64,000 bases of DNA. Source: Chrysogorgia sp. JL179-B06 (Eukaryota > Cnidaria > Anthozoa > Scleralcyonacea > Chrysogorgiidae). Made by a program: the position numbers and the translations under genes. The notes beneath the pieces are model-generated. The model did no database searches. It saw only the letters and a list, made by a program, of their open reading frames with translations, and was not told where the DNA came from. This document shows, in pieces, positions 13,135 through 52,414 of this stretch. The stretch is from contig JAYKKM010000226.1 of assembly GCA_035772405.1 (NCBI GenBank), positions 1,302,001-1,366,000 on the forward strand. Direction: 5' to 3'. Numbering within the stretch: the first letter of the stretch is position 1; each line of letters begins with the position of its first letter.

Positions 13135-13555
13135 AGATAGTAATTTGCCGTCTTGTTTCCATGACAACAAGGTCACATGCCTCACTGGCGGCCATGTTTG
13201 GTCAACAAATAAAAGTTGTTGAGGCACGCAGAGATATAGAAATTAAACAAATAAACAGCCTAATGTGATGCAAATATTGATATAGAGATCATGTTATTTG
13301 GAAAGATTGTATAACTTTAAGATAAATGTAACATTTTAGTGAAAGATTTTTCCTCTTATCACAATTTCTATTATATTTTTGTTCATGCAAAGTGATTCCT
13401 ATCTTTCAACTTAGCACGATAAACGCGATCAGAGTTTCCATCAAATTAGGGCGCTTGTGTTGTAAATTTCAGTGTCTATATATCTATGTAAGGCAAGACG
13501 TTTCTAGGTTTTGATATCTTATTGTCATGGAAACAAAACTGTAAATTACTACCTT
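13135..13555. repeat. Foldback element, TIR about 28 bp
   Basis: GTAATTTGCCGTCTTGTTTC plus CATGACAA at 13139-13168 is matched in inverse orientation by TTGTCATGGAAACAAAACTG and TAAATTAC at 13522-13550. Outside these the flanks still resemble each other (TTATCATAGAG versus CTCCATGATAA). It is probably a MITE. No coding capacity. Confidence 0.6.
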
Positions 13556-13749
13556 CTCCATGATAACTTTGGTAAAACTAAATAAGTCTGACTAACTTTC
13601 AAAATCTCTGGAAAATTAATTTCAGTGTTCAATTCAAGAGCCATAGACCTTTTTCATAATGGTTGCCATTTTAAATATTATTTTATTCACAATATCCCAA
13701 ATAAGTTTATGCACTGAAAATTACTTGCGTTTGCGCATCATATATGCTC

Positions 13750-14180
13750 CAGTCAACTGCGGAATAAAAACACATAGAACGGTTTCTGCTAATTGTGCAT
13801 TTATTTGCTCTTTACAATAGTTATAGAGTAGTTGTAGTACTTAATAATGTCTTTGGGTGACTATAAATACTTGGTATAACAGTATTCTAATTCTAATTGT
13901 GCATTTATTTATTCTTTACAATATACAGTTGAGTACTTGAGTTCTACATTCCCAACACTCTTATATATTTCCTAAGTCTATCTTTACAACATGTATTTAT
14001 GCTTATGGAGCGAAAATCCGTAATAATGTGACTAAATATGTGGTATAACGTACGGTATCTTCTAATTGAGCTTTTATTAATTATTTACAATCTACAGTTG
14101 CATGAGTTATACATTCACAATACACTAACATATTTCCTAAATATATCTCTACAACACGTATTTATGCATACAGTCTCAAG
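13750..14180. repeat. Three diverged tandem copies, AT-rich
   Basis: Three copies of a unit beginning TTCTAATTG(T/A)GC(A/T)TTTATT and containing TTTACAAT, TACAGTTG, ATATTTCCTAA and ACACGTATTTATGC-like words are recognisable from about 13788, 13893 and 14061. The first copy is shorter. This is an old tandem duplication without coding content. Confidence 0.55.
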
Positions 14181-14260
14181 CAACAATCCTAAAGAAATTT
14201 GACGTATTGTATGTCCCCCGATTTTTTCTCACCACTTCCCCCAAACGTTTACGAAAAACG

Positions 14261-14440
14261 CTATTTATAAGGTCGAATTTTCATATCAGTTTTGTTCAAG
14301 GAGTAAAAATTCCGTTTCCATTCAAACAAGTTAGCACCATCAGAATAGCTAGAATGATTATATGTAACGACCATTTAGGTTTTATTGCATTTGTTGTACA
14401 ACCAACCACCCTTGAAACTATGAGTGCATGAACTATGCAA
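14261..14440 (-). pseudogene. Decayed duplicate of the fibrinogen-domain terminal exon
   Basis: On the minus strand this segment aligns with the terminal exon at 16115-16377. Preserved pieces are GGWLYNKCNKT (for the GWWY-C-SNLNG region), FEWKRNFYSLNKTDMKIRPY and a TAG stop at 14261-14263. An in-frame TAA at 14375-14377 and loss of the upstream half of the exon show that it is not functional as it stands. Unlike the exon at 16115 it keeps the usual Arg-Pro-Tyr-Lys ending after MKI. It is an old tandem duplicate of the exon, or the remnant of a neighbouring paralogue. Confidence 0.75.
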
Positions 14441-14472
14441 TAATAAAAATAAAGCTGCTACGTTCTCAAAAG

Positions 14473-14637
14473 AACTGGATATAATATGAAAAGGATAAAT
14501 AGGAGAACTACATGTGTCGAAAAATACTTAAGAGTACTTACGTATATTCATGGCAATGAATATACGTAAGTTCTCTTACTTAAGTATTTTTCGACACATT
14601 GAAGTTCTCATATTTCTCCTTTTCATATTATATCCAT
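14473..14637. repeat. Long near-perfect foldback hairpin
   Basis: The arms (about 78 bp each) run from ACTGGATATAATATGAAAAG to CGTATATTCAT and back through ATGAATATACG to CTTTTCATATTATATCCAT. The loop is about 6 nt near 14555. It has no coding capacity and is probably a foldback MITE. A transcript would form an almost continuous duplex. Confidence 0.85.
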
Positions 14638-14838
14638 GAACTATGCTGTGGTATTGTGACACGTGACAGGTTGAGAAGAGAGATAAAGGTGGGAATATAT
14701 ATAGCTCAAGGAGTGTATTAATATATAAAGAACAGAAATTTTAAAATAAAGAAACATAAAACATTATATATGCATACAATCGTTGTCCCTTCCTTTGTTG
14801 AAAACCATCTACCATTTCGATTGACAAGAGAATCACCA

Positions 14839-14990
14839 TGGGCCTGGTTTTATGAAAACGTAGTTAACTTTAACTATAGTTAGCATTAACTATACACCTT
14901 TATTCTTAATTAAGTGGTTGAGCTTAACTACGAATTAATTGCCTACGGGTAGTTTAATTGTAGTTAAGAGTTTTATACAACCGGCTCCTG
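14839..14990. mobile_element. MITE with GGGCCTGGTTTTAT-type TIR
   Basis: A 152-bp element whose left end, GGGCCTGGTTTTATGAAAAC, pairs imperfectly with the right end, TTTTATACAACCGGCTCCTG. The interior consists of subterminal GTAGTTAA motifs. The ends resemble those of the larger element at 32643-32985 (GGGCCCGGTTGCAT). Confidence 0.6.
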
Positions 14991-15384
14991 AAGCATAACA
15001 GAGGCAACCTCTTATACCCAGGGCATTTTGCCTGGATCGGTGGATTACATGACAACCCAACATTTATGGAATAATAATTGATGTAATCTTTTGTCTTTGT
15101 ATACTTTGTTGACATAAATAATGAATGAGATGTATTCGACGCTCTGCAGTCTTGCTCGTGTAACGTGTATTCATCATAAAAGCAACTTGTTAGAATAATT
15201 CATCATACATCCATGATTATCTCATAGAAATATCCTGTATGAAAAACTATATCAAATGCAGTTTTTGACAATTAACCAAATCCCTTATATTTGTAATTCA
15301 CGGTAAAATTTAAACGCGAGAAAAAATCTTAACATCCGTATTTGTTATAAGTAATGCCATGACATGAAGAAAGCTGAAAGCTGA
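14991..15384. other. Non-coding, nothing recognised
   Basis: AT-rich sequence between a MITE and a minisatellite, with no gene or repeat identified. Confidence 0.4.
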
Positions 15385-15545
15385 GGGAGAATTTGTGGAT
15401 GGAAGATTTGAAGAGGGAGAATTTGTGGATGGGCGATTTGAGGAGGGAGGATTTGTGGGTGGAGGATTTTAGGAGGGAGGATTTGTGGGTGGAGGATTTT
15501 AGGAGGGAGGATTTGTGGGTGGAGAATTTGAGGAGGGAGGATTTG
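15385..15545. repeat. 30-bp G-rich minisatellite
   Basis: About five copies of a 24-30-bp unit built from GAGGGAGGATTTGTGGGTGG and AGGATTTTAGG. The opposite strand is open and reads serial K-S-S-L-L-K-S-S-T-H repeats, which is a by-product of the array. Confidence 0.85.
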
Positions 15546-16114
15546 AGTTGAGGCCTATGGCCGTAGGGAATTTCACAAATTCTATCTAGGCTCGAGGCAA
15601 ACTTAATCACTGATTTTCCGTACATGTCATGGTATTATTTTGTATAGTATTATTATGGTTAGCGAAGAAATATAATTTGTATTGTTTAAAATTTATTGTG
15701 AACTGGCAACTGATTAATTAGAGTCTGTAATCCAAGGAACATACTTACTTCTTACCTTACAGAGTTATAGGTGGTGCGTACATTTGGATCAGACTCCTCA
15801 TTGACATTGTGTGAAGAATGATCTCTCCTCCTAATTTAAAGCATTTGTTACAAATTCAGGAGGTTGGGGTCATTGTTTGGGATGGAAAATACCGTTCCGG
15901 ATGGCAAAAACCCTTTACGAAAGGAAAAACTGCATCGCCGACCTCCCACCGTGGAGGAAAAATACCCTAGGCGTACCTATGAACTATACGAACCGGTTTT
16001 TTCAACGTAATCACGTGAATTCAAGGCCGCGTAACGTTTTACAAAGTGGGGAAGGTAAAAAAATGGAGCTAACATACAATAATACGTCAAACTATCCTAA
16101 ATACGAGGTATGAT
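15546..16114. other. 3' flank of the fibrinogen-domain gene
   Basis: This lies immediately 3' of the stop codon at 16115-16117 (minus strand) and should hold the 3' UTR. I could not identify a convincing poly(A) signal. The plus-strand open frame at 15877-16113 shows no recognised domain. Confidence 0.4.
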
Positions 16115-44734
<28,620 letters not shown>

Positions 44735-44735
44735 G

Positions 44736-45061
44736 GTTTACTCAGTCCCTTCAATTTAAAGGAACGAACCGACGTAATGTTTTCTTCCTCTGAACAGTGA
44801 CGCGGAATTAACCAGATGTTTATGTTAATATAGTTAAAATAGAACCCAATTGCTCCGAAGATGTCTTAACAAAAATCAGCTGGAAGACTGTTTTCAAAAT
44901 CATTAAAGTGCTGTTCATTATTTATTTAACAAGTTACTTTGTTTCTAAATCGTTGAAAGTTTGTGCTTGTAGCGTTGTTAAATGAAATAAATTCTTCAGT
45001 TTTCAAGTGTTCGATATGCATTTAGAATACATTGTGAAAAAAGTTCTAAAAAATCTTTGCC
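44736..45061. other. 5' flank of the PAN/EGF/fibrinogen gene
   Basis: Expected to contain the 5' UTR and promoter. No clear TATA box or other regulatory motif could be assigned. Confidence 0.35.
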
Positions 45062-45551
45062 CTAAAGGCCATACCGTGAATCACCTTGAGCCCGCAATCT
45101 TAGTATAATAATAGCGGTTTTTGTACTTAACATTACTTGAGATCGCTTGATGCATGTGAAGTAATGGCGGGTGGTTTCAAATTTCCAAACAACTTGCATC
45201 AAAAAATAAATAAATAAATAATTTACTGAGAAGGTGCAGTATTCTCAACTACTTCTCAAAAAGATAAATCTTGTCTACGCTCCTACAACAACAAAATCAG
45301 GAAAGTAATCACTACAGTTCACTACAGTACAGTAGCACTGAAAAAGGCATGTCACACGAAACTGAATCTTTTCCCAAGCCAAATACGGAATAGATCAATC
45401 TCAAACTCATTAATAATTCATGAGCCGAAAACAAAGGAAATCAGCACCGAGACGGTGGTTTGGATATCAGAGGAAGAAATTACATAAATTAAGCCGACTT
45501 TCACCTCGATTTTCTCTTAAAATACTGATTTGTTTGAGATGTAATATAATA

Positions 45552-45641
45552 TCAGGATATCCGAACACCTCGAAGTTTGTTAAAAAACCTCGGCTTCGCC
45601 TCGGTTTTCAACAAACGTCTCGGTGTTTGGATATCCTGATG
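45552..45641. repeat. Foldback inside the TIR element
   Basis: ATCAGGATATCCGAACACCT and its inverse copy (GTGTTTGGATATCCTGAT) enclose TTTGTTAAAA/TTTTCAACAAA and the small stem CCTCGGCTTCGCCTCGG. A related motif, GTGTTTGGAT...ATCCAAACAC, occurs at 47310-47330 and 47398-47430. Confidence 0.75.
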
Positions 45642-45944
45642 AAACACTCTTCCTCGTGTTTCATATATTACTTCTCGTTTCCTAGGCATACAGTACCTGA
45701 TTAAATATTGCGTTGATGAAATGTAGGAGTAAATCGTCTTTACCGAAGACTGGAAGCTAAGGTGGCAGCCGACGCCCGGTCACAGTTTTGAAAGAACTAT
45801 ATATGACTGGCAGTCAGTAATCTTAACATTCTAACGTAAACCCTAATCATAACCCAAATGCTAACCCTAACCATAACCATTAAAAAATAAAACAAAAAGT
45901 AATGAAAGAAAAAAATTAAAAGAAAAGTCACAAAAAAAATGATG

Positions 45945-46025
45945 TGCGTTGCGGGATTCGAACCTGTCAGTTTCAGCATTGCAACAGGGGAAACTAGCCA
46001 CTACACTACGACAGCTCGGACAACA
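45945..46025 (-). repeat. tRNA-like sequence (SINE head or pseudo-tRNA)
   Basis: The minus strand reads CTGTCGTAGTGTAGTGGCTA (A-box-like) and ACAGGTTCGAATCCCGCAAC (B-box). The T-stem is imperfect and the anticodon arm is not convincing, so this is a tRNA-derived sequence rather than a functional gene. Confidence 0.45.
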
Positions 46026-46557
46026 ATAAGCAAAATAAAAATATATTTAAAGTCGTAAGCGACCGGTCATCTTAGTACACTATTATAAACTGCCGGTCAT
46101 ATAGTTTTTCCAAAACCGTGACAGGCTGCTGGTTATATAGTCACTAAATAATTGCACTGATCAAGGCAAAAGCTTTCAATACATTAGTATTTTTTTTAAA
46201 TAGTATTATTATTAGCCATATCTGATATCTTACCCAAAATGTCAAATGGTTATTATAAAATTAGACTTCCACAGCACAAGATATGTTTCCAGTCAGTATT
46301 AAAACGAAGAGCATACTGTCCGAAAATGGAAACATATCTTGTGCTGTGTAGCATATTCTTCGCATAGTGAATCATCATGCTCCAGCGGAATACTAGTCAA
46401 AAATCCGCTGACAATATTAGGCGACCGCAGGCTCAAGGTGATTCACGGTATGGCCTTTAGTGCTTTCCATAAAGGAACGAACATTTCAGCCAAAAAGTGG
46501 TCTTCAATGCTCGCGGCTAAATATCACGTGACTTGTTATTTGCAAGTAATGTGTGGG

Positions 46558-46775
46558 GAAGGCTAAAAGGGATGACTCAAAAGGACCTTTCTGTTTTTTT
46601 CTGTTTTTTATTTTTCGTTAGGTTATGGATAGCTACGGTTAGGGCTAGGTTTAAGTTTAGGATCAAGGTTAGGATCAAGGTTAGGGTTAGGGTTAGGATT
46701 AGGATTGAGATTAGGGTTAGGATTAGTAGATCTAAAAAATGTGAAGGTCCTTTTGAGTCATCCCTTTTAGCCTTC
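46558..46775. mobile_element. Foldback element carrying telomere-like TTAGGG repeats
   Basis: Terminal inverted repeats of about 32 bp (GAAGGCTAAAAGGGATGACT then CAAAAGGACCTT; inverse copy at 46744-46775) enclose a degenerate array of GGTTAG, GGTTAGGG, AGGATTAGG and AGGATCAAGG units at about 46620-46730. The telomere repeats are mixed and diverged, so this is interstitial and not a chromosome end. Confidence 0.8.
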
Positions 46776-47440
46776 ACCGTAATTGTGTAGTGAGAAAACT
46801 ACAAAACACGGTGGCAGATATTGCGTTGCTGGCGCTCCAACAACACCTAATCTATAGTTATAGTTGCCTAATCGTTTGACATTTTTTAAAAATACGCTGT
46901 CTGAAACTCTCTAAAGCAATCTGTTTATCAAATACCTTGACGTTATCAATATACTTTCGAGCTAAATATGGAGCTAAATTCGTCGATTTTGAGGCTAAAA
47001 AATAACGTCTTAAAACATTTTTTTAGAAAATAACAAATATGAAAGTGTGTTCTAAAAATGGCTAACAACGAAAAACAACGGAAACATAATTTGTAAGGTC
47101 TCCATACAAAATATTTTTTCGTAAAGAAAGTAGATTCTCATGAAGGTTGTATTTGTTCCACATATAAGAGGTCACGGGATGTTTATGTGAAGACGAGCCA
47201 GCAGTCTTGGTACAGCTAGCCCTAGTAAGAAGGCTGAATTTCACCTCACATTTACTCAGTATAGGCGAGTGTTTTTTTACGCTTTTCTTAACTCGATCAA
47301 CATCCCAAGTGTTTGGATCACCATCCAAACACGCAAACCATTAGGTATTTCTTTTATAAAAAAACAATAATCCACTATTTTTTTTTTTAAATCCCGTGTT
47401 TGGATGGCCTGATCCAAACACATCAGAGTTTGCGTAGTAT
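46776..47440. other. Non-coding, foldback motifs only
   Basis: The minus-strand frame at 47062-47328 has no recognised domain. CCAAGTGTTTGGATCACCAT and CCGTGTTTGGATGGCCTGAT near 47305 and 47395 belong to the family of foldback motifs at 45552-45641. Confidence 0.4.
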
Positions 47441-47444
47441 AGCC

Positions 47445-48240
47445 TTCCTATTTTATTGGTCCTATTTTATTAAATGTATACATTAATGACAATAGTCTCA
47501 GTTTTACAGCACTCATCGCGATTATCTCTGAATATTAAGAAATCGGAATGTATGCTATTTGGGACGAGTCAACGAATGCATCATGACCAAAATGCGGCTT
47601 CATTTAATTTGAGTGTGGAAAACTCTGCACTGAAAAGATCTTATTCGTATAAATATCTTGGTGTCTTCCTCGACCCATCGCTGTCATGGTCACCTTATAT
47701 TGAGTATCTCACCAAGAAGATCAGTTCCAGATTACATATGCTGAAGAAGATTCGACCAATGTTGTCCCAGGAAACTGCTCTTCTGCTATATAACACTATG
47801 ATAATTCCAGTATATGATCACTGTGATATCGTATGGCACGGACTTGGATAAGATCTTTCTGAGGGCCTTGAAAGACTTCACAGGAGAGCGGCAAAAATTA
47901 TAACAAACCACTACTTTGACGGTGAGATCCAACGCAAGACACTTGGACTGTCTACCCTACATGCTAGAAGAGAAATGCATATATGCACAAATCACAATGG
48001 TGCACAAATCACTTATAAATGCTGATGATTTTCCCGATTATTTACGACATTATTTTTCTATGAATAATAGTATTCATGATCATAATACTATAGGTCTAGT
48101 GATAGAATATATTTACCATTAATTAAACTAGAATGTATGAAACGTTTTCTTTTAAGTATTATGGTCCAAAGACTTATAACGACCTTCCAACTTACGTGAG
48201 GAGAGCAGTTTCAATCTTTTATATTAATTTTTAACTTATT
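47445..48240 (+). pseudogene. LINE reverse transcriptase 3' fragment
   Basis: The frame 47474-47851 reads SRLSLNIKKSECMLFGT, YSYKYLGVFLDPSLSW, ISSRLHMLKKIRPMLS and DHCDIVWHGL. This is the region C-terminal to the palm of CR1/jockey-like LINE reverse transcriptases (N-K-K-S-x-x-M-F-G, Y-K-Y-L-G). After frameshifts, LERLHRRAAKIITN and YGPKTYNDLP-like sequence follow to about 48230. The palm itself is missing. 5'-truncated and dead. Confidence 0.8.
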
Positions 48241-49290
48241 TGTATTAATTTAACTATATGTAGGGCCCCCGAGGATAGCAGCTTTTAAAAACTGATGGGA
48301 CAACCATACTGAAATATGTGCAAATTATTATTATTATTATTATTATTAGCAAGTCCCCGCCTAAAGTGTCATTCTAACCCCCCGGAATATTCCCTATCCC
48401 GATCCGTTTCCCATCCACTCCCCTATCTACCTGTGTTTTAAAAAGGCAAGATAATAATTGCGCGCGCAACAATTTTTGTAAAACAATTTTTGACCAACCC
48501 GTTTCGAAATCGATCGTCATCTTTTAGTATAGGTCTACCTCGATCAGCGTGTGCAGTTGTAAGCATAGTGAGTGTATTCACTATCAATTCACGATTCAGT
48601 TCAAAACTAGAGTCAGAGAACAACTCAACGAAAAGCAAAGCTGTCGCAAAGAAAGAACTCGACTATTGACCCGCAACATGCCTGACGGGAAATATTATTG
48701 CGCAATTTTACAACTATTTGTGGAACCCCAAAAATACTAATAATACGAATACGAATAATGAAGCCGAAACCTAGACTCGCGCTGCCACAATAGCCCGAGT
48801 AATTATCACTTGCCGAATTGTCTAGATTTTGAACGTAATGACGTCATTGGTTGTGTAAATGAAATCAATTTCCGTCTATATTTCAGGAAAGAATGACAAA
48901 ACTTGACTGAAAAGTTGTGCACCCCAATTCTAAAATTGCTGTTAAGTTTCGTCATTGTCCAAGTGACATTTCCTAAAATATAAACGAAAATTAATTTCAC
49001 TTACACAACTAATGACGTCACAAGTTTACATTTCAAATGCTTCTATCCAGAAAGCTGAATTTTGAGATATATTGTGATTAGAAGTGAAATATCTAGACAA
49101 CGAAAGTTTGCTTCCGAAGTTGAGATGCGTCGGTGTGAAGTAAAGCTATCCTACAAATCCCGCCTAAGTTTGTTTGTCAAGAATCCCATGGGCCAGAGTA
49201 GGTATGAACTGTTGCGAAATCTATACCTGTTCTGAAAGCCCAATAAACCGGCTGTTACCAATGCTTTTGAATTTTCCGAACAAGGCACAT
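48241..49290. other. Non-coding with (ATT)n and a dispersed repeat
   Basis: (ATT)n at 48327-48350. 48535-48700 is an inverted relative of 39664-39930. 48835-49015 contains an imperfect inverted repeat (TGAAATCAATTTCCGTCTAT/AATTAATTTCACTT, GACGTCATTGGTTGTGTA/ACACAACTAATGACGTCA). No gene seen. Confidence 0.5.
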
Positions 49291-49299
49291 CATGATAAT

Positions 49300-49954
49300 A
49301 TAAATTAGCATTAATTTAACGCACCAACGTAAATTAAGGGTACAACCTCCCTGGATGTCGGATGAAATTAGAAAAACTATGAAATATCGTGATCCAACTA
49401 AGCGTAAAGCAGTAAAATCTAAACTCGAACATGACTGGTTATCTTATAGAAGTCTTAGAAACAAAGTTACAAGATTAATTGAACTTGCAAAAGAATAACT
49501 ACTTTAACGAAATGCGTACTGAAAATGCTGACTCCAGCAAGCTATGGGCTACTATCAAAAAGTTAATCCCGAGGAAGAATAAGGTGGCACTACAGGAAAT
49601 TAAATTCAACGATATCACCTATAGCGATAATCTGGGAATAGCTATAATGGCCTCAACAAATTTATTACATCGGTTGTTACGCGAATAAGCAACTTTTCTC
49701 ATCAATCCCTCAAATCAACATTTTGTAATATTACACCATCCATGCCTCGTTCTCAAATTGCAGATTTTGAGTTTATGGATATCCCAGAGTGAATTTTGTG
49801 CGAAAAGAATTGGCCTCCCTACGTATTAAGAAAGCATCTGGCATGAAGGACATCCACTCACGTATGCTGAAAGATGGTGCGAACGTTTTAGCATCTCCTC
49901 TGACGCACATATTTAATTTATCTCTTCAAACAAGTCAAACACCAATTAGTATCT
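49300..49954 (+). pseudogene. LINE-3, linker and start of the RT (first segment)
   Basis: KLRVQPPWMSDEIRKTMKYR, KLEHDWLSYRSLRNKVTRLI, then after a frameshift near 49490 NYFNEMRTENADSSKLWATI, and later VRKELASLRIKKASGMKDIH, MLKDGANVLASPLTHIFNLS. This is the endonuclease-RT linker and RT fingers of a jockey/CR1-like LINE. The frame runs into the LINE-4 insertion at 49955 and continues at 50551. Endonuclease not found. Confidence 0.8.
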
Positions 49955-50550
49955 TATCTTAATACCAAGTATATTACAAAACCAGACTTATTTCACTGCG
50001 ATTGCTCCCTGTGTCCTATTGGTTCGAATGTCGTGATCTATGTTTTCTCTTCAAAGCTATTAATGGTTTCTATAATTTATCGTTTGATAACTATGTCACT
50101 ATTGTAACCGGACGTACTAGGAACTCTGCCAGCGCTGCCGTATACTTCTCTTTTTAGAGATTCTTTTTACAATCGTGTTGTACCTGTATGGAACAATTTG
50201 CCACTTGTAATTAGGCAGTCATCGACCTTTGCCTTATTTAAAGTAAAATTGTATGCATTTTACTACAACAAATTGGATACTAATTTCGATACGGATAGAG
50301 TACGAACATGGAAGACTGTGTGTCCTCGCTGTAGATCAGTGAATATTTTATGTTGTTAGAATCCTATTTTATTAGCATTTTTGTACTTTTGTAATTGTTA
50401 TTCTTAGTGGGTCAGCCTCGCTGGGACCTATAGTGTCCGTCCGCTGGCCCCGCATCAAGTTTATCTTGTCTACTGTATCGTATTGTTGTATAGATTGTAT
50501 GTATTATGCCATGTAATTGGTAAACTTGATTAAAGTTTCTAATAATAATA
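49955..50550 (+). mobile_element. LINE-4, 5'-truncated 3' end inserted in LINE-3
   Basis: It contains the C-terminal end of a different LINE protein (CRDLCFLFKAINGFYNLSF, VTGRTRN, and in another frame FYNRVVPVWNNLPL, TFALFKVKLYAFYY) plus its 3' UTR and a (TAA)n tail at 50540-50550. Its borders are exact: ATCT is duplicated (49951-49954 and 50551-50554), and removing the insertion restores the LINE-3 frame (P-I-S-I-W-K-S-A-L). Typical target-primed insertion. Confidence 0.88.
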
Positions 50551-50935
50551 ATCTGGAAATCTGCATTAGTTACTCCACTACACAAAAAAGGATCGTTGTC
50601 TGACCCTGATAATTTTAGGCCGATTTCTGTCCTTCCTGTCGTTATGAAATATTTGAACGTGCAGTTCATAAACAGCTTTACAAATATCTTATTGACAACA
50701 GTTTGCTCTCATCGGTCCAATCGGGTTTTAGACCTGGACACTCTACCTCAACTGCACTTCTACATGTCTCAGATTTTATCCTAAGGAATATTGATGAGGA
50801 GAAACTTGTTGGAGCTATATTTCTTGATCTCAGCAAAGCGTTCGATATGATAAATCACACCTTTTTGAAGCGTAAACTTGATGATATTGGTGTCAGAGGG
50901 TTGGCACTTAGCTGGTAAAATTCTATAGAACTCTC
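50551..50935 (+). pseudogene. LINE-3 RT, second segment
   Basis: WKSALVTPLHKKGSLSDPDN, FRPISVLPVVMK, FERAV-like, then SVQSGFRPGHSTSTALLHVS and EKLVGAIFLDLSKAFDMINH with GVRGLALSW and a stop. RT motifs 2-4 are visible. About 30 residues between this part and the third segment are missing. The segment ends at the CTCTC target site of the 9.28-kb element. Confidence 0.85.
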
Positions 50936-51285
50936 CAGGGGCGGATCTAGGAATTTTGTCACCTTAGGCATAAGTGACGATATAACTATGGGGGTGCGGG
51001 GCATGCCCTCCCGAAAATTTTTTGAATCTTGGGTCTCTGAAATGGCATTTCCTGCAATTTGAGAGCACTTTTAAGCAAAATCTAAAGATCTTAAATCACG
51101 TTTTTGTATAGCATGTCCCATAATTTTTAAGAAACATTTTGTCCAAATGAAAATTTTTATTAAGTATTAAATGCCTCCATTTGAAAAACAAATAAAATAA
51201 CAATATAATTGGCCATTTTTCTCTATGTCAGAGATCATCAGCATGCCTAGGAAGCATCAAAACATGATGTGTTTGATGAGTCCAA

Positions 51286-51494
51286 CATGGACGGCCTGGC
51301 ACATTGACTGGGCCTGGCCTAATTGAAAAGTATACCCTTACAAAAAAATTCAATAGGAATTGCTATAGGAATTGCTATTAGATTTTTGGCCAATTCCTAT
51401 AGGAAATGCAATTTTCCTATAGAAATTCCTATAGGATTTTAAGGGTATACTTTTCAATTAGGCCAGGCCCAGTCAATGTGCCAGGCCGTCCATG
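51286..51494. mobile_element. 209-bp foldback MITE
   Basis: CATGGACGGCCTGGCACATT to AATTGAAAAGTATACCCTTA is repeated exactly as its reverse complement on the right (arms about 55 bp), around a centre rich in AATTCCTATAGGAA-type palindromes. Confidence 0.88.
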
Positions 51495-51668
51495 ATAAGG
51501 GTACCCCTTCAGGGGGGTTTAAAATCATAGTTTTCCATCTCCTAGGTTACCCAAAGCCGTCTGGTTTTACCTGCCTGTCACTTGGTTAGAAGAGGCTGTA
51601 AAAGCCGCAGACCATTTGGGATATTTCATGGATGTGAAGTAGCTCAGTTCTTCACACCATCCCAGCAG

Positions 51669-52414
51669 GGCTCAAGATTTGAATTTTTTACCAGTATCCA
51701 AGTGGATACTAGCACCTTAAAATCTGGTATCCCTCCTTGAAATTTAGTATCCCAGATTTGGATAGTAGGTATTCCGATTAGCAGTAGCCAAAAAAGGTGA
51801 AATATAAGTGCCGGACAGGTGCTGATATTACCAGTAATGATCAAGGAAAAAAATAAGTGCACAACAGGATTTATGAAACGGTATAACAATGATCTCCAGA
51901 AATATGTATTTTAGTAGCAATTATAGAATCCCATCCACTTTTGAAACTGCATTTAAAGGCCGAAATACAAACCAGGATGCTCTAAAATGTCTTAATATAA
52001 TGTCGAAGGTTTATAATATAATAATATTGTGTGTACTGGTTGATGGGTTTTAAAATACAACGAAGCAATTGTATTTGATGAACCACTGTAACTATCCATA
52101 ATTTGACCCTTTTACTAACGGTCAACAGATACAACTCTACAATTTAGCATATGTGGAGAATTAATCTTGTGCCCTGATCCATTCCGCATGCACGTGACAA
52201 ACAACAGAAAAAATACACGGAATAAGAAACAAAGCGCCAAAACAGAGCTACAGTATTTTGTCTAACATTTCGCCAAAATGTACAGACTTCGGAGTTTGGA
52301 TCGGAAATTCAAATTTTATATAGTATCCCATCGGGATACTAAGCCTATGATATCCAATTTCCAAAATTAAAATATGGTATCCCGTGGATATCGGGATACT
52401 GCAAATCTTGAGCC
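51669..52414. mobile_element. TIR element with GGCTCAAGATTTG ends
   Basis: GGCTCAAGATTTG at 51669 and CAAATCTTGAGCC at 52402-52414. Subterminal GTATCC/GGATAC motifs (CCAGTATCCAAGTGGATACT, GTATCCCATCGGGATACTA, TATCGGGATACTG) occur in both ends. About 746 bp, no transposase. The minus-strand frame at 51644-51889 runs across its end and is not a gene. Confidence 0.7.

Larger units (their letters stand above)
45062..46461. mobile_element. 1.4-kb non-autonomous TIR element
   Basis: The 31-bp terminal inverted repeats are exact or nearly so: CTAAAGGCCATACCGTGAAT then CACCTTGAGCC on the left (45062-45092), with the reverse complement at 46431-46461. The interior holds further foldbacks (45552-45641; 46269-46349), a tRNA-like block (about 45945-46025) and telomere-like CTAACCCTAACC repeats near 45830-45885. 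No transposase. Target duplication not resolved. Confidence 0.75.

Noticed and set aside
15329..15625. Minus-strand frame with K-S-S-L-L-K-S-S-T-H repeats
   Set aside because: By-product of the 30-bp G-rich minisatellite; the repeat unit length keeps the frame open.
45830..46730. A true telomere or chromosome end
   Set aside because: The telomere-like repeats are short, mixed and diverged, occur in both orientations inside TIR elements, and normal sequence continues on both sides.
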